A stretch of DNA of 64,000 bases, taken from contig NC_133123.1 of the NCBI RefSeq assembly GCF_033568475.1, positions 141,376,062 to 141,440,061 of the forward strand, in the 5' to 3' direction. The translations under genes and the position numbers were made by a program. This document shows, one piece after another, positions 23,884 through 41,011 of this stretch. How positions within the stretch are numbered: the first letter of the stretch is position 1; every line of letters begins with the position of its first letter. Source of the DNA: Henckelia pumila. Lineage: Eukaryota; Streptophyta; Magnoliopsida; Lamiales; Gesneriaceae. The notes below the pieces were generated by a model. It did no database searches. It was given only the letters and a program-made list of their open reading frames with translations, and had not been told where the DNA came from.

Positions 23884-24113
23884 CTAACGCCTAGGAGTGG
23901 GTTTTCGGTATACCGTATCAAAAATATTGGTATGAAAAAAATTCATACCGATATCGAAATTTCAAAATTTTGGTATGAAAAAATTTATACGAATACCGTA
24001 TAGATACGGGAAAAAATCGATATACCAAAAAAATGTATATATATCGAAAAAATTTCGATACGATATCCCGAAAAGTCGGTATTTTGGTTCTGTATCTCAG
24101 CCCTACTAACGCC
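23884..24113. mobile_element. Short hAT-type MITE with perfect 8-bp target duplication
   Basis: The element 23892-24105 (214 bp) begins TAGGAGTGGG and ends CTCAGCCCTA. It is flanked on both sides by CTAACGCC (23884-23891 and 24106-24113). The interior is an imperfect palindrome built from CGGTAT/ATACCG and CGATAT motifs. The intact duplication suggests a fairly recent insertion. Confidence 0.9.
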
Positions 24114-24175
24114 TAACGTTTTAGAACCTTGGTTTTTATTGCCTAACATTTTAAAACCTTGATTTTTATTTTAAA

Positions 24176-24206
<31 letters not shown>
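24176..24206. repeat. (AAT)n microsatellite
   Basis: About ten AAT units. Other simple repeats close by are (TA)n at about 24333-24375, (ATT)n at about 24418-24434, and (AAT)n at about 24706-24727. Confidence 0.9.
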
Positions 24207-24208
<2 letters not shown>

Positions 24209-24209
24209 C

Positions 24210-24325
24210 AAAGTTGCAACATCGAGTCCTTGTACCTTGCAACAAATAAAGGTAGAGTTGTTTAAATACAACAAAATATTATTTTGATTAGATAATCAAT
24301 TTTTTTAAACAATTTTCTGTGTGAT

Positions 24326-24377
<52 letters not shown>

Positions 24378-25138
24378 GCAACTTGTACACCCAATGCGTG
24401 CATTTGTTAATACATGTGTTATTATTATTATTATTTTTTGGAAAGTTAATGCTTGTATTATTAAACTACCATTTTAGAAGAAAAAATATATGTAATAGTT
24501 GTTGTTATTATTATTATTATTATTTAAAAAAACAACCTCAAACAGTTAGACACATGATGTGAGTTACTTTTCAAATTTTGAAAATCATTTGAAATTACTG
24601 AATTGCACATTTGATTTTTAAAAATTACATTATTAGATTGAGGGTAATTTTGAAAATTCACTCAAAATACAAAAAACAATTAATATAACATTCTCTCACC
24701 TTATTGAATAATAATAATAATAATAAGAGATATATATATACACACACACGGGCGTATTGTGAACAAAATGTCGAAATTTTATTCATTCAACTCGTTTTTC
24801 ACCATGTCCAAAATCAAAGTCGGGGGATACACCAATCTCTCAACCACACACACATATATATAGTGCATCAATTACTACATGAAAAGCATGATTTTTTCGA
24901 TATATTATTCTATATACAGAGATAAAATACAATACATTGATAGACTTTTGCATTCCTCTATACCCTGACTCAAACGTTTGATCTCACATTCTTATTTTAT
25001 ATCCGCATTACTTTGAGCTGGCTGAAAGCTTCTCGAATACTCAGAGCTCCACTGTCGGAACAAATGATTTCCACTTTCAAGGTGCTCTGCCATGTCATTG
25101 GAGCTATGAAGGATATTTGTAAATCCCCATGAATGTAT
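24210..25138. other. AT-rich intergenic stretch with several microsatellites
   Basis: No gene recognised. The last 130 bases (25010-25138) are less AT-rich and directly abut the solo LTR. They may belong to the LINE-derived sequence that resumes after it at 26560, but I could not confirm a continuous reading. Confidence 0.4.
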
Positions 25139-26564
25139 CTATTTGTAGTGACCCGCACCGTGATCATCTACTAATCAGAAGCTTAAGCATGCATTTAACT
25201 TAATTAATAAAATGATCAGAAATAACAGCGAAAAATCATAAATAAATCCTCAAATAATGATACAACCAAATCGAATAAATATCAGTTAAAATCTTAATCT
25301 AAAACTCTTCTGAAAACTCTTGCTACCAAGCCCTGGTCACCGACCAACTACATATCTCGCTCCTGATCCACCTACAAACCTGCCTCGTCGAATGGGGTGT
25401 TCGAGATAAAAGCAGGGACGTGAGCGCTAACGCCCAATACGTAAAGTATTGAATATACAGGCCTATATGATGCATGCAACATGAACTATGAATGCTCTGG
25501 GTAACTGGGATCATATCTGGAAAATCATGCTCAGTACACAGGCGCCTCCAATATGTGCACGCTGTTCCGAAGATCCAGTGGGTGCCATACATATTGAACC
25601 CGATCTTGGACTATTCCCGTCCTGGGTAAAACCGCACACGCTGCCCCGTCGGTACAGTGGGTGTCACACGGTACCCGATCGTATAATAACAACAACCCTA
25701 GGGCTGAGCGACCCTAGAACAACTGGCTATCTCGAAAGGATAACAGGCTCAACATGGTATGCAAATGCCGCATACAAATTATGAACAGTAAATCATGCAT
25801 ATCATGACATATAATAATGCAACACATAAACATGTATATTCAGCTGGCTATCTCAGTCTGTACTTAAGTACCTTAGTTCTACTAGGCAAGCTATACCAGC
25901 TCTAAAGTCCAAGCTTATAATCCGCACTACAATGAAAAATACTCATGCATTATAACCTTATTCTAAAAGCCTTAACTAATCTATAACATACTCCCTATTT
26001 ACTATAAGGAGCCAGAGTTATACCTGCGTCCGTCGTCAGCCAGCTGATGACAACTGCCTCAAAACTTGGGCACCGCTCCGCCGCAACCTCGGAGCACCTG
26101 GCCAACCTCTGGACCAAGCCTAGGAAGGCTGAAAATACCCCAAAACCCCTACAAAGCACTAAAGGCCGAGAGAGAACATTGAATTGGTGTGAAAAATGAG
26201 GCTCTCGGATGGCCTATTTATAGGCGAAGTTCGGACGATCCGAACTGGGGTTCGGATGGTCCGAACTGCCACTTGTCCGAGCCTTTAAGACATCTGTCTC
26301 TGCTGAGTTCGGACGATCCGAACTCGGGTTCGAAGGGCCCGAACTGGTCCGTGTGCTCCGAACTGTTTTGGTCCTTTCGAAGTCATTTTTGGACCCCCGG
26401 GACCTACACCACCATTTTCGGACGTTCCGGATCTGATTCTCCACTTATTTTAACCAAATAAGAACTCCTTAAACATGTTTTGACACTTTTAAAATTATAT
26501 GTCATCTTCTAACATGTTTAAAATCACTTAATCTTGTAAAATGGAACCGGGCTACTACACTATT
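25139..26564 (-). mobile_element. Solo LTR with 5-bp target duplication, probably Ty3/gypsy
   Basis: The LTR proper is 25144-26559 (1416 bp), starting TGTAGTGACCC and ending GGGCTACTACA on the plus strand, flanked by identical CTATT (25139-25143 and 26560-26564). No internal retroelement sequence is adjacent, so it is a product of LTR-LTR recombination. A TATAAATAGG box on the minus strand near 26212-26222 suggests the LTR is transcribed leftward. A cluster of TTCGGACGATCCGAA-type palindromes lies at 26228-26430. The gypsy assignment rests on the end sequence and length only. Confidence 0.88.
26228..26435. repeat. Cluster of TTCGGAC-GATCCGAA palindromes in the solo LTR
   Basis: At least four near-copies of a palindromic core (GTTCGGACGATCCGAACT, GTTCGGATGGTCCGAACT and variants) occur about 20-70 bases apart just upstream, in LTR orientation, of the TATA-like box. 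The spacing and symmetry suggest binding sites or replication of a short hairpin unit. Confidence 0.7.
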
Positions 26565-27305
26565 TCAAGTAGAAGATCGAGTGGCTTCAACCAGCAAGTT
26601 GGTTTGGAAGAAAGGGATATTCTAGAATTTTTTGAAAAAGTTTCGGACTGCTTCTTTTCTCGAAATCTTATTCGGGGTGTCTAAATATTTTTCTCTGACT
26701 GTGTTTGTTTTGTACTATGGCTTGGGCTGTGTGGGGTGAGTGTTGTCATAGGAGACATGAAGCTTATGTAATTATTCAGTCGTTTAATGTTGATTGGGTT
26801 TGCTCGTTGATTTTGGGTTGTGATGATTCTAGAGTTGACCTTAATAATCAGAAAGTTATAACTTTGCCCGGTAGGATTGTTAAGTGGGAGAAACTTCCGT
26901 TGGGTCATTATCTTTTGGATGTTGATGCCAGGTATAATGAGAGGGATGATTGTTTTGCAATTGGGGCTATTATTCAAAATGGACATGGGGAGATAGTTGC
27001 GGCACAAGCGTGTCCGATTCGCAAACCGAGCTCGGTTTCCAGAGGTGAATTATGGGCTATTATGCTTGGAATGGATCTCAGCAAATTGTGTGATTTGTCA
27101 AATGTTTGGGTTTACTCTGATTCATTGGAGGCAATTCTTGTAGTGTAAGATGGTGATGCATGCTTAGGCCCAGACGATAATCTTATCAAAACAATACAAT
27201 TGCTATTTTTGAATAGTTCATTTCAAAAACTGCAACATGTCAAGAGGATCGCAAATGCTGCTGCTCACAAAATTGCAAATTTTGCTTTGTCATGTTGCAC
27301 ATAGT
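26565..27305 (+). pseudogene. LINE-derived RNase H-like fragment
   Basis: A frame at about 26700-27148 encodes the 3'-terminal region of a plant non-LTR element with an RNase H-like fold (RVT_3 type). It has LLDVDARYNE with the first acidic position, AIGAIIQNGHGEIVAA, RGELWAIMLGMDL with the conserved Glu, and VYSDSLEAI with the conserved Asp. After a stop at about 27147 the same reading continues as LQHVKRIANAAAHKIANFA, the usual C-terminal helix, so the fragment is a pseudogene. The start of the element is missing. The solo LTR inserted next to, or in, this relic. Confidence 0.75.
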
Positions 27306-27396
27306 AAAAATTGGAACGATGAATTTATATCTCAAGTGCTGTGGTATATTCCATTTTTATAGTTAACAACATAAAATATGTACGTACTAAACAAAT

Positions 27397-27468
27397 TCCA
27401 TTGTCGTCCAGCGGTTAGGATATCTGGCTTTCACCCAGGAGACCCGGGTTCGATTCCCGGCAATGGAA
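27397..27468 (+). tRNA. tRNA-Glu (UUC)
   Basis: A complete 72-base cloverleaf: acceptor TCCATTG...CAATGGA, D-arm GTCCAGCGGTTAGGAT, anticodon loop CTTTCAC with TTC at 27430-27432, and T-arm CCGGG-TTCGATT-CCCGG. Both Pol III boxes are intact, and a T-run (CCTTTTTG) follows directly as terminator. It lies about 860 bp upstream of the PGI start codon on the same strand. Confidence 0.97.
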
Positions 27469-27479
27469 CCTTTTTGTTT

Positions 27480-28254
27480 TTGGTACCCATCAATCTCAGC
27501 CGTCGCTCTCCACTATCGTCCTTTTCCTCATCTCCGTCAATCTCAGCCGTCGTTTTTACCAAGCAGCCGGCTAAAAAGATCCGGATAATTAGATCCGATT
27601 CGAGCCGAATATATGCCCCGAAACCCGAATCCATTTCAAATACGAGACTCCATTTTTTTCTCACTTTTCAGGCGTGGCACGTGACGTCCCAATGATAAAA
27701 TTATTCATAAATCGGTCTGGTCTGATTCTTCCACTCACTCTTTACTTCCATCCCCAGCTCATCCCTCCCCCACACCGCCTTTCAGGTATATTCTTCAACA
27801 TTTTCTCGTTACTTCTTCGGCAAATCAATCTTGTGTCATCTATGGTTGAATCGATAAATTTATAGTTTAATCCCAGCAATGAGGTTTTTATGCACGAATC
27901 ATGCTAATTTGTGCATTTAATTGTAAATCTGAACTCGATGCACAAACAATGAAAGCGACTATAAACGAATCGATGAGATAGTAATTGTGTATATGCAATG
28001 AATTGGCGATTCATGTCATGGCGTTTGATTGTAAAGACTGTGAGAAGTTAACAGAAAAAAGAATTAGCAAACCGGTATATGGTAGATAAACCAGAGGACT
28101 AAAAAGGAAACCGATTGGAGACATGAGCTTGTGATTTGGTTTGGACTCGTGTGCTTACATATGTCTTAAGGTTTATTTGGCGTTATTGTAACATAGTTCT
28201 TGGCATGTTATTTTCAAATATGGAATGTGAATAATTCTGTTGGCATATCCATAG
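27480..28254 (+). promoter_or_regulatory. PGI promoter, 5' leader and leader intron
   Basis: The leader region includes a duplicated TCAATCTCAGCCGTCG (about 27488 and 27537) and pyrimidine-rich sequence. An intron runs from the donor after CTTTCAG at 27786 to the acceptor CCATAG at 28254, so the start codon is the first triplet of its exon. Leader introns next to the ATG are common in highly expressed plant housekeeping genes. Confidence 0.65.
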
Positions 28255-34150
<5,896 letters not shown>

Positions 34151-34641
34151 TTCTCTAGGATAAGTGGTCGGCCTCACAACGAAAAAAGTCAATTTTACGA
34201 AAATCTTACTCACACTACTTGTGGTCCAAGTTGTCAACTTCTTGTCTTATAATGGCTCTTTGTTCACACAAGAATAAGACGCAAGGGGGTGGCGTACTTG
34301 GCCCCCTCTAAGCGTAAAATCGTCCGAATTTTGCGCCTACTAGTTTTCTTAATAAATTTATAATGATGTTCCCCTCATAAGCCATTTTCTCGTTTTCATT
34401 TTCATGGTTTCGCATTTACGCGTCCCCTTTACTTCTCAATTTAATTGAATCGGTAAATCATTCATCCACAAAAAGATCTTTAAACAAGGAGAGAGCACAA
34501 GATGGTAATAAATTAATAACATCCGCAGTGTGTTCGACAAAATGGTCCAGCCAATTACAGAAACACCACCCTAAGGCCAAAACCAACATCGCTGGATGAC
34601 AGAGATTTAAGAGACCTAACTAAATGTGTCCCAGAAGAAAA
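34151..34641. other. Shared 3' intergenic region of PGI and dUTPase
   Basis: Convergent 3' flanks. No third gene or element was recognised. AATAAATTTATAA near 34350 could serve as the PGI poly(A) signal. Confidence 0.5.
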
Positions 34642-35373
34642 CTAAATGCCAGTCGATCCGAACCCTCCGAATCCTCGGACAGTCGAATCAAGATCATCAA
34701 CCTCAGCAACCTCAGGTGTCATGATCTTTTCGATAATCAGTTGTGCGATCCTATCACCAATCTTCACTTCGAAATCCACATCCGAATGATTGAACAATAT
34801 CACCCCAACCGGTCCCCTGTAATCCGCGTCGATCACACCTGCCCCCACATCTATCGAATTCTTCCACGTTAATCCCGATCGCGGTGCTGCAAAAATCAAG
34901 AAGAGAAATCAACTCATCAACAGAGAGGAACCCATTGGCCAAAATTTGGGAGATTCAACGAAACAAAAGACAAATGTGAAGAAGCATCAGAAAATTACCA
35001 ATACGAGCGTAAGTTCCTTCAGGAATCGCGATGCTCAGATCTGTGGGAATCATGGCTTTTCCTCTGGCCGGAACTTTAACGTCTGCCGCACTGTAAAAGA
35101 TCGAACCAGAAACATAACAAAAATTAGTTAACCGAAAGAAAATCTTCAATTGCACCAAATCCCAAATGGGTGTGAGGAAACATGCCTGGATAGATCGTAG
35201 CCAGCAGAGAGAGACGACCCTCTTGAAGGCAAAACGGCTTTCTCAGAGAGCTTTTTCACCTTCAAAAACGAAGTGATTCCACAGCATAGCCCGTTTTGGT
35301 GGAGCTTTGGAATTTTCATCAAGGGTTCTTCGATTTCAAGGCAGTCGTTTTGGTTTTCAACCACTTGTGCCAT
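34642..35373 (-). CDS. DUT: Deoxyuridine 5'-triphosphate nucleotidohydrolase (dUTPase)
   Basis: Hydrolyses dUTP to dUMP and pyrophosphate, supplying dTMP precursor and keeping uracil out of DNA. Three exons on the minus strand: 35373-35186, 35090-34999 and 34886-34642, giving 174 aa, normal for plant trimeric dUTPases. All five motifs are visible: [41 protein letters not shown] and [10 protein letters not shown]. The first intron is GC-AG (CCAG|GCATGT); the second is GT-AG. I chose the ATG at 35373 ([10 protein letters not shown]) because it matches the usual plant length, but the frame is open upstream to an ATG at 35520. That would add 49 residues rich in Arg, Ser, Thr and Pro, possibly an organelle-targeting leader. 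Confidence 0.95.
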
Positions 35374-35500
35374 CTTCAGCCCAAGAATACAGATTTTTTC
35401 GAATTGGGTTTCGCGGGAATTGCAAACGAAAGTGGGTTTTAGCCTTCTAGGGATTGTAGGTGAGGGGGTGGGGGTTAAATGGAGTCTATGGATAAAAATG

Positions 35501-35518
35501 GCGCCTAGAGTTCCCGCC
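35501..35518 (-). promoter_or_regulatory. E2F-like site at the dUTPase promoter
   Basis: GCGCC followed by TTCCCGCC (35511-35518; complement GGCGGGAA) fits the E2F consensus, about 140 bases upstream of the chosen start codon. dUTPase is an S-phase gene, and E2F control is expected from other eukaryotes. The site overlaps the alternative upstream ATG, which argues against that ATG being in the main transcript. Confidence 0.6.
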
Positions 35519-35549
35519 ATTGTGCTCCAATTGTTTTTTTTTTTTTGAA

Positions 35550-36117
35550 GTATGCTCCAAATTCCAATTATATAATTTATAGATGCAAATCTTGTATTTT
35601 GGTAATCTAATAACTTTACGTTTATTTCAAAAAAAATTATAATAATAACTTTACGTTTAAATAATGGTGTTGGGATCTAATGCATTTTATTTCGATTTTC
35701 TTTCGAATAATGTATCATTTCCATAAGATTGAATAAAGGGCGTATAATTATAGAAAAAATACATTTGAAATCTCATTATCTTAAGTTATTTCGTCTTAGA
35801 GAAAAGAGAAGCTGTATGGAAAGTAAATCAATCCAAATTTCCATCTATTTTAAAATTTCAAATTATCTGACTGAAAAAAAGAAATAAATGATATAATCCA
35901 TGATATTTTAGTATTTCCTACAATTACCATTCTTAACCCAAAAAACTTTTAATTTTCTCTACTATAAATTTGTTAGAATTTTTTTTGGAACGAATTTAAT
36001 TAAAAAATCAATTTTTTTGTCACACAATAAATGTGTGCAAATACGCTAGTTTATTATTAAGAGAAATAATGGTTGATATGGTCTCTAGACATTTAACCAC
36101 AACCAATTCTTCTTATA
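35550..36117. other. AT-rich intergenic stretch
   Basis: No gene or defined repeat was recognised between the dUTPase promoter and the foldback at 36118. Confidence 0.5.
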
Positions 36118-36462
36118 CACTAGAATTTTAAATTGCGCTATACTTTATTTAAACAAGTTCGTTTGTATGAATTATTAAAAATTATACGCACTAAATACTA
36201 TGTATAAATAGGACACAACAAATCATTTAATACAAATTTCATTCGTCTCTTTATATATGTGTGTATAAACAATAATAAATTATATCTCAAACACAATAAA
36301 CGATTAAAACAATTTGTTGTTGATTATATATATATATATATATATGAATCGAAATTTTTGTCGGTGATTTATTGCATAGTTTTTAGTGCGTTTAATTTTT
36401 AATAATGCAATAATTCATGCAAAGAAAGTTTGTTTGAACAAAGTATAGCACGATTTAGTGCA
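36118..36462. mobile_element. Foldback/MITE-like inverted repeat
   Basis: The arms at about 36131-36207 and 36372-36452 are inverted copies of about 75-80 bases. The left reads GCGCTATACTTTATTTAAAC..., and the complement of the right reads GTGCTATACTTTGTTCAAAC...; both continue through ATGAATTATT and ACGCACTAAA. The loop of about 165 bases includes a (TA)n tract near 36328-36345. Exact ends and a target duplication could not be fixed, so the superfamily is unknown. Confidence 0.7.
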
Positions 36463-36737
36463 CAAGGTGGAAGAGAGCATTTCATAAAAAAGAAAAGCGT
36501 ATAACACCCAAAAATGAACTAAAAAGGAAATTGACAGTCTCATAAGGAATTGATAACTTAATACAAGGGTATTCTCCCAAGTTTAAAACACTTGATTGGT
36601 ATTCGAGTTATAATAAGTTGGAATATAACATGTATTTCATCTCATTGCTTCGCAATTAAGATGCAAAATACGTATGGCAGAAATTTTATCAGCTGCAAGA
36701 GATTTAACTACTAAAACCGAGACTTCAATGTAAGAAA

Positions 36738-38336
36738 TTAAAACTGCTGCTTAGTTTCTTGTCTTCCCCACCTGAAATTTTGAAGTCTCTTCGTTCTTGG
36801 ATACCCTGTTTACCAAAGGAATGAACCAGAACTTTGTGTTAGTAATCATCTTTCAAAGTTTTAAAAATTTCCACAAAAATGCTCGAAGAATAACAATAAA
36901 ACTATGAAAGAATCGAAACCATGCTCCAAAACTCACAAGCTGCTGATGAATGTCCTATCGGGTTTCTACGATACTTCGTTTTACAAATTTTGTGCTCGGC
37001 CTAAACGCTCATTTCCAAAACCATGCTCAACAACTTGCAAGCTGCTGATCAATTAATAACTGGCTTAATATAAGCTTTCCAAGTCTTTTACGTCTGGTTA
37101 TCTCGAATGAACCTTGAAACTCTCACCAAGAATCGACACAGCGAAAAGGTATGGCTTCTTAGAAGGATGCCTCGGGTCAATAATGTGACTAGTGCTTACA
37201 TTTTTAATCTAAATTCAAGTAAATCCTCCGAATATAGTACGCGAAAGAACAGGATGTTAAGGTACCTAGAATTGGATTGAAGGGGAGGCGGCTCGTATAA
37301 CATCCTCGACCGGAAGGACATCTTGGCAATCTCAAAGAGTGCTGTGTCCCGCACACTGGATACCTCACTGGTCAAGTCTTGGTATGCTGCCCCAAACGCG
37401 TCTTGCCAGAATCTTGGCAGCCTAACAATCTTGCTGTGCTTGTACACATTCCACATTTGCCTCACCATCTTCTCCCTTTCATCCACATCCTGAAAATTTT
37501 TCCAAACACATTCTACAAATCACAGAAGATTACGCAAATAATCAAGAAAGTAACATATATAAATGGTAAGATCATCGATCTATGAGAGGAATTTGTAGTC
37601 CCATTTCAAATCCATATATACTTTCAATTTCTTATGATTAAACATTTGAATTTCAAATCTTTCATGCTGCTACAAGAAATCCATGGGTTGTCTTCAACAT
37701 TCATGAATTCCAAACCAAAAACTTTTAATTCATTAACATAATGTTGGTTTACACCCAATTCCCAAAGAACCATGATGTCTCAACTTCAAAGTCTCGATTC
37801 CTAAACAAACAGCTCAAAATTTTGGCCTCAAATTTTCATGCTGTCTCCCATTTAAGTGTCAAACGCAAGCTGAAATCTCTAACTTACAGATGCGCAAATC
37901 ATTAGATCTATCAAAACTTAATCTTTACACTTGCATAATGCAAAGGATACTAGATAGACCAAGCCCATAGAACAAAAACCAAATCTTAAACAAAAACACT
38001 AACAAACAAGAATAATAACAAAAGAAAAACAATAAAACTCCGTACCAAAACATCAAGATCACCATGGATGGAGGGGTCCAATTCATGCGAGGAGCTCTTA
38101 AGATCAACGGCAGACCATTTCAGAGTGACGGAGCCAGTAAACATGGACCAAAGTGCAAGCAAAATAATTACAGCCAAAGCCCATAACTTGTATTTGCCTC
38201 TCCCAAACAATCCCTCGAAACCTGATCCATCTTTCTTGAAACTCAAACTTGTAGCGGAACTTGTGCTGCTGCTGCTGCTGCTACTACTACTGCCGCTTGG
38301 AGTTAATTGAGGAGTCTGGGATTCTTCATCTTTCAT
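36738..38336 (-). CDS. Small single-span membrane protein resembling DUF1195
   Basis: Three exons on the minus strand: 38336-38046, 37489-37266 and a short last exon 36771-36738, giving about 182 aa. The N-terminus is Ser-rich (MKDEESQTPQLTPSG, then a run of Ser). It is followed by a Gly/Lys patch (GLFGRGKYK) and one hydrophobic span, LWALAVIILLALWSMF, at about residues 50-66. The soluble part reads VDEREKMVRQMWNVYKHS and RLPRFWQDAFGAAYQDL. This order matches what I recall of the plant DUF1195 family, whose function is unknown. The last exon (AG|GTGGGG to a stop, ending WGRQETKQQF) has good splice signals but is short, and the alternative is read-through of exon 2 to a stop at 37196. I am surer of the first two exons than of the third. 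Confidence 0.72.
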
Positions 38337-38339
38337 TTT

Positions 38340-38845
38340 TATTTGGTGGGCTTATGGTAAAAATCAGCCACACTTCCAAAAAAATTTCAGTTCAGCTTTC
38401 TTGCTCAATAAAGTGACAGAATTGCAGAAAAAGGTTGAGTTTTTTAAGTGAGATATTGTATTAAATATGGTGGTTGGATAAATAGTGCCTGTGTATTGAT
38501 TAATTTGGAGATACATATTTCGGATTAATACATTTTTATTTATTTATTTTAATTATTTAATTTTTCCCCCCATACGCGCTCAAAGAATCAAATTGTGACA
38601 AGAGTCGCTGTATTTAAGGGATACAGTCGTAACTATGGCATGGCCATTTGAAGATTGAAAAACACCACCGACGGTGTGGGGCCTTTGACATAAAGGCTTT
38701 TTATATGAAAAAAGTAGATTCTACTTATGTAATTAATCAATTAATTAAATATGAAATGACGATGTTTTTATTATCATTTGAGGCGGTGCTAATTTAAAAA
38801 TGTACCAACTGAATTTGACTCTACATTTAGGATTGTATTCGTTGT
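38340..38845. other. Promoter side of the DUF1195-like gene, intergenic
   Basis: No further gene recognised. It is AT-rich with a pyrimidine block near 38555-38575. Confidence 0.45.
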
Positions 38846-38849
38846 AAAT

Positions 38850-39010
38850 ATTTATTGAATTTCAAAAGAAATGATAGACTTTTGCGTAGTTAATAGATTT
38901 TTATTGATTTTTGTAGAATGTCACAAAGTTTTAAAAAATTTTATAAAATTTTGCAAATTTGTTTTTCATGATTTTTATAGACATTTTAAAAAATTTTCTA
39001 AAACACTAAA
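38850..39010 (+). repeat. Decayed end of the inverted-repeat family found at 20528-22088
   Basis: The phrases AATGATAGACTTTTGCGTAG and GATTTTTATTGATTTTTGTAGAAT match the left subterminal part of the element at 20528 (AATGATAGACTTTTATGGAG, GATTTTTATTGACTTTTATAGAAT). Only one end is seen; it is a fragment. Confidence 0.55.
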
Positions 39011-39011
39011 A

Positions 39012-40915
39012 ATTTTAATTCATTATTGTGATTTTTAAATTTATTTCTTCGAATCAGCGGTTGAATGTGAATAAATTCTATTTATATTTTTTAAAAATAA
39101 TTATATTTTTTTGAAATATTTTTATCTAAATATTTTTTACTAATCAATTTAATTTAAAAAAATCGATAAATGATATTTAATTTATTGCAATTAAACAATT
39201 AATTTAAATCTATATATAAATATATATAGATGCGTGTTCATAAATTTTTAAAAATATGTCAATATAGGGCTTCAAAAAAAAATTGTCAATATATATCAAG
39301 TAAATGTATATCAATATATATATATATATTCAATATTGATTTTGTGACCTCGCATTTATTAATAAATATTTCTGGTTAGATTAACTTTTAAAGTACTATC
39401 CTAAAGATGACGTTTCATTACCCATGTATATGTGGTTTAATATATGACCTTTTTGGTATTCTGTTTTATTTATTACTCCATTTTGGGACTTTTAACCTAA
39501 ATTATGTATTACAACAATAAAGATGAAGACAGTTTGTATTAAAAAGTAAAGAAATTAAATAAATATTACCGCAATTCACTATAAATTATAATATGGAAAT
39601 TTTCATCCATAATTTGTTCGTTTATTTTCCTTGGAGTCTAAAGTTTCTTAATGCGACCATGAAATGAATTTTTTTATTTTTTTTTTGAAGGAGCTTGAAA
39701 TGAATTGAACACATAACAAAGTTGTTTTTAGCGGAGAACTAAAAAATGATTCTTTAGGAATTACGAAGACACGACAGAACAAGTAGATGAATGATTCCAA
39801 AGAACCGAGGACCAATTTCCCACCGCGTAACATGTCTTTTGTTCAAGGCCACAAACTATTTTATGATTAATACTATGTCAGATTGGCAGAATTCCTCATG
39901 GATTTAGAATATAATATATGTTTTGTGGAGATATAATAGGAATCAATATATAATTTTGAACCCATTCATTAAATATTTATATAAAATTTCATCAACAAAC
40001 TAGATATTTAAATCATCATATAAGTTGACAATGCCCCTCAAGCTTCTCTTATGTCGTTCACCCAAATTTCTGTCTATACCTGGATTCATGGAGGCAATCA
40101 AGTTTACTGTATGTCAATCATAAAAAGAATTCAACTTATATATGAAGCTCACGTTTATAAATAGATAATAACATCGTGTTACACGTCGACACATTTCAAA
40201 TCATCAAATTTTGAAGTCATTTCAAGTTCTTATTCTAAATTTGTTCAAAGAAAATCCTCAGACCAAAAACATAACCTAAAATACTTTTACTGGATTCAAG
40301 GAAAGTTGCATGTGTAAGTAATTATTTGTCTCTGCCATGCAACTATAACATTATGCTAGACTAATAATAAAACCATTCTACCTTCAAAAAAAATAATAAT
40401 AAAACCATTCTCAGAAGTTAAATAGGAAGAAGATAAAATCGAGAAGACCAAGTCAACAGTCTACATAAACTTAATACTGCTCGTCCCGTGACAGTCATCC
40501 GTAGTGTTTGTCTTAGATGAAATCGACAAAAATAATACCCCTGTCTGGTTATGAGTTTCTGAAGACCTTTTCAATTCAGAGCAATGAAAACGGTTGAATA
40601 TATTTAAAACGATGGAAAACCCAAAGCATATTCCAAAATCATATAACATTGATATCGTACGATTTTCCTGATCAAAACCACAAACAGACTCCTTCAACCT
40701 AAACAACTGTGCTCGGATGGGTTTTAAACTAGGACCTTGTCAAACTAAACGATCTCATCAGAATTTCGCTGTACCTTTCAGCTTCAAACCTCATTCATCA
40801 CTAAGATTTGGTGAGTTGCAAACAGCCAAATGAAATATATCGGCAAACATCTGCCGGCTCTATATTCTTATTCGATTTTTCTATACAGGTTTAAATGTGT
40901 TGTGTGTTCATTTGA
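39012..40915. other. AT-rich intergenic stretch
   Basis: No gene, RNA or bounded repeat was recognised. A short (TA)n run lies near 39312-39330. Confidence 0.5.
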
Positions 40916-40918
40916 TAG

Positions 40919-40929
40919 TCTATATATAT
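40919..40929 (+). promoter_or_regulatory. Likely TATA box of the OVATE family gene
   Basis: TCTATATATATG lies about 85-90 bases upstream of the start codon at 41012, in an otherwise unstructured region. Confidence 0.5.
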
Positions 40930-41011
40930 GAACATGATCATCTAGTGTCACATAGCATATCTGTTCTAAGTATCAAATGATAGTCTAATTATTCGATCTT
41001 GGCAACAAGAA

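Noticed and set aside
26189-26461. Frames on both strands rich in SDDPN and SSDRPN repeats
   Set aside because: They are produced by the palindromic TTCGGAC/GATCCGAA cluster in the solo LTR.
27378-27695. 105-codon frame covering the tRNA-Glu gene and the PGI upstream region
   Set aside because: It reads through a certain tRNA gene and promoter sequence; no protein family is suggested.
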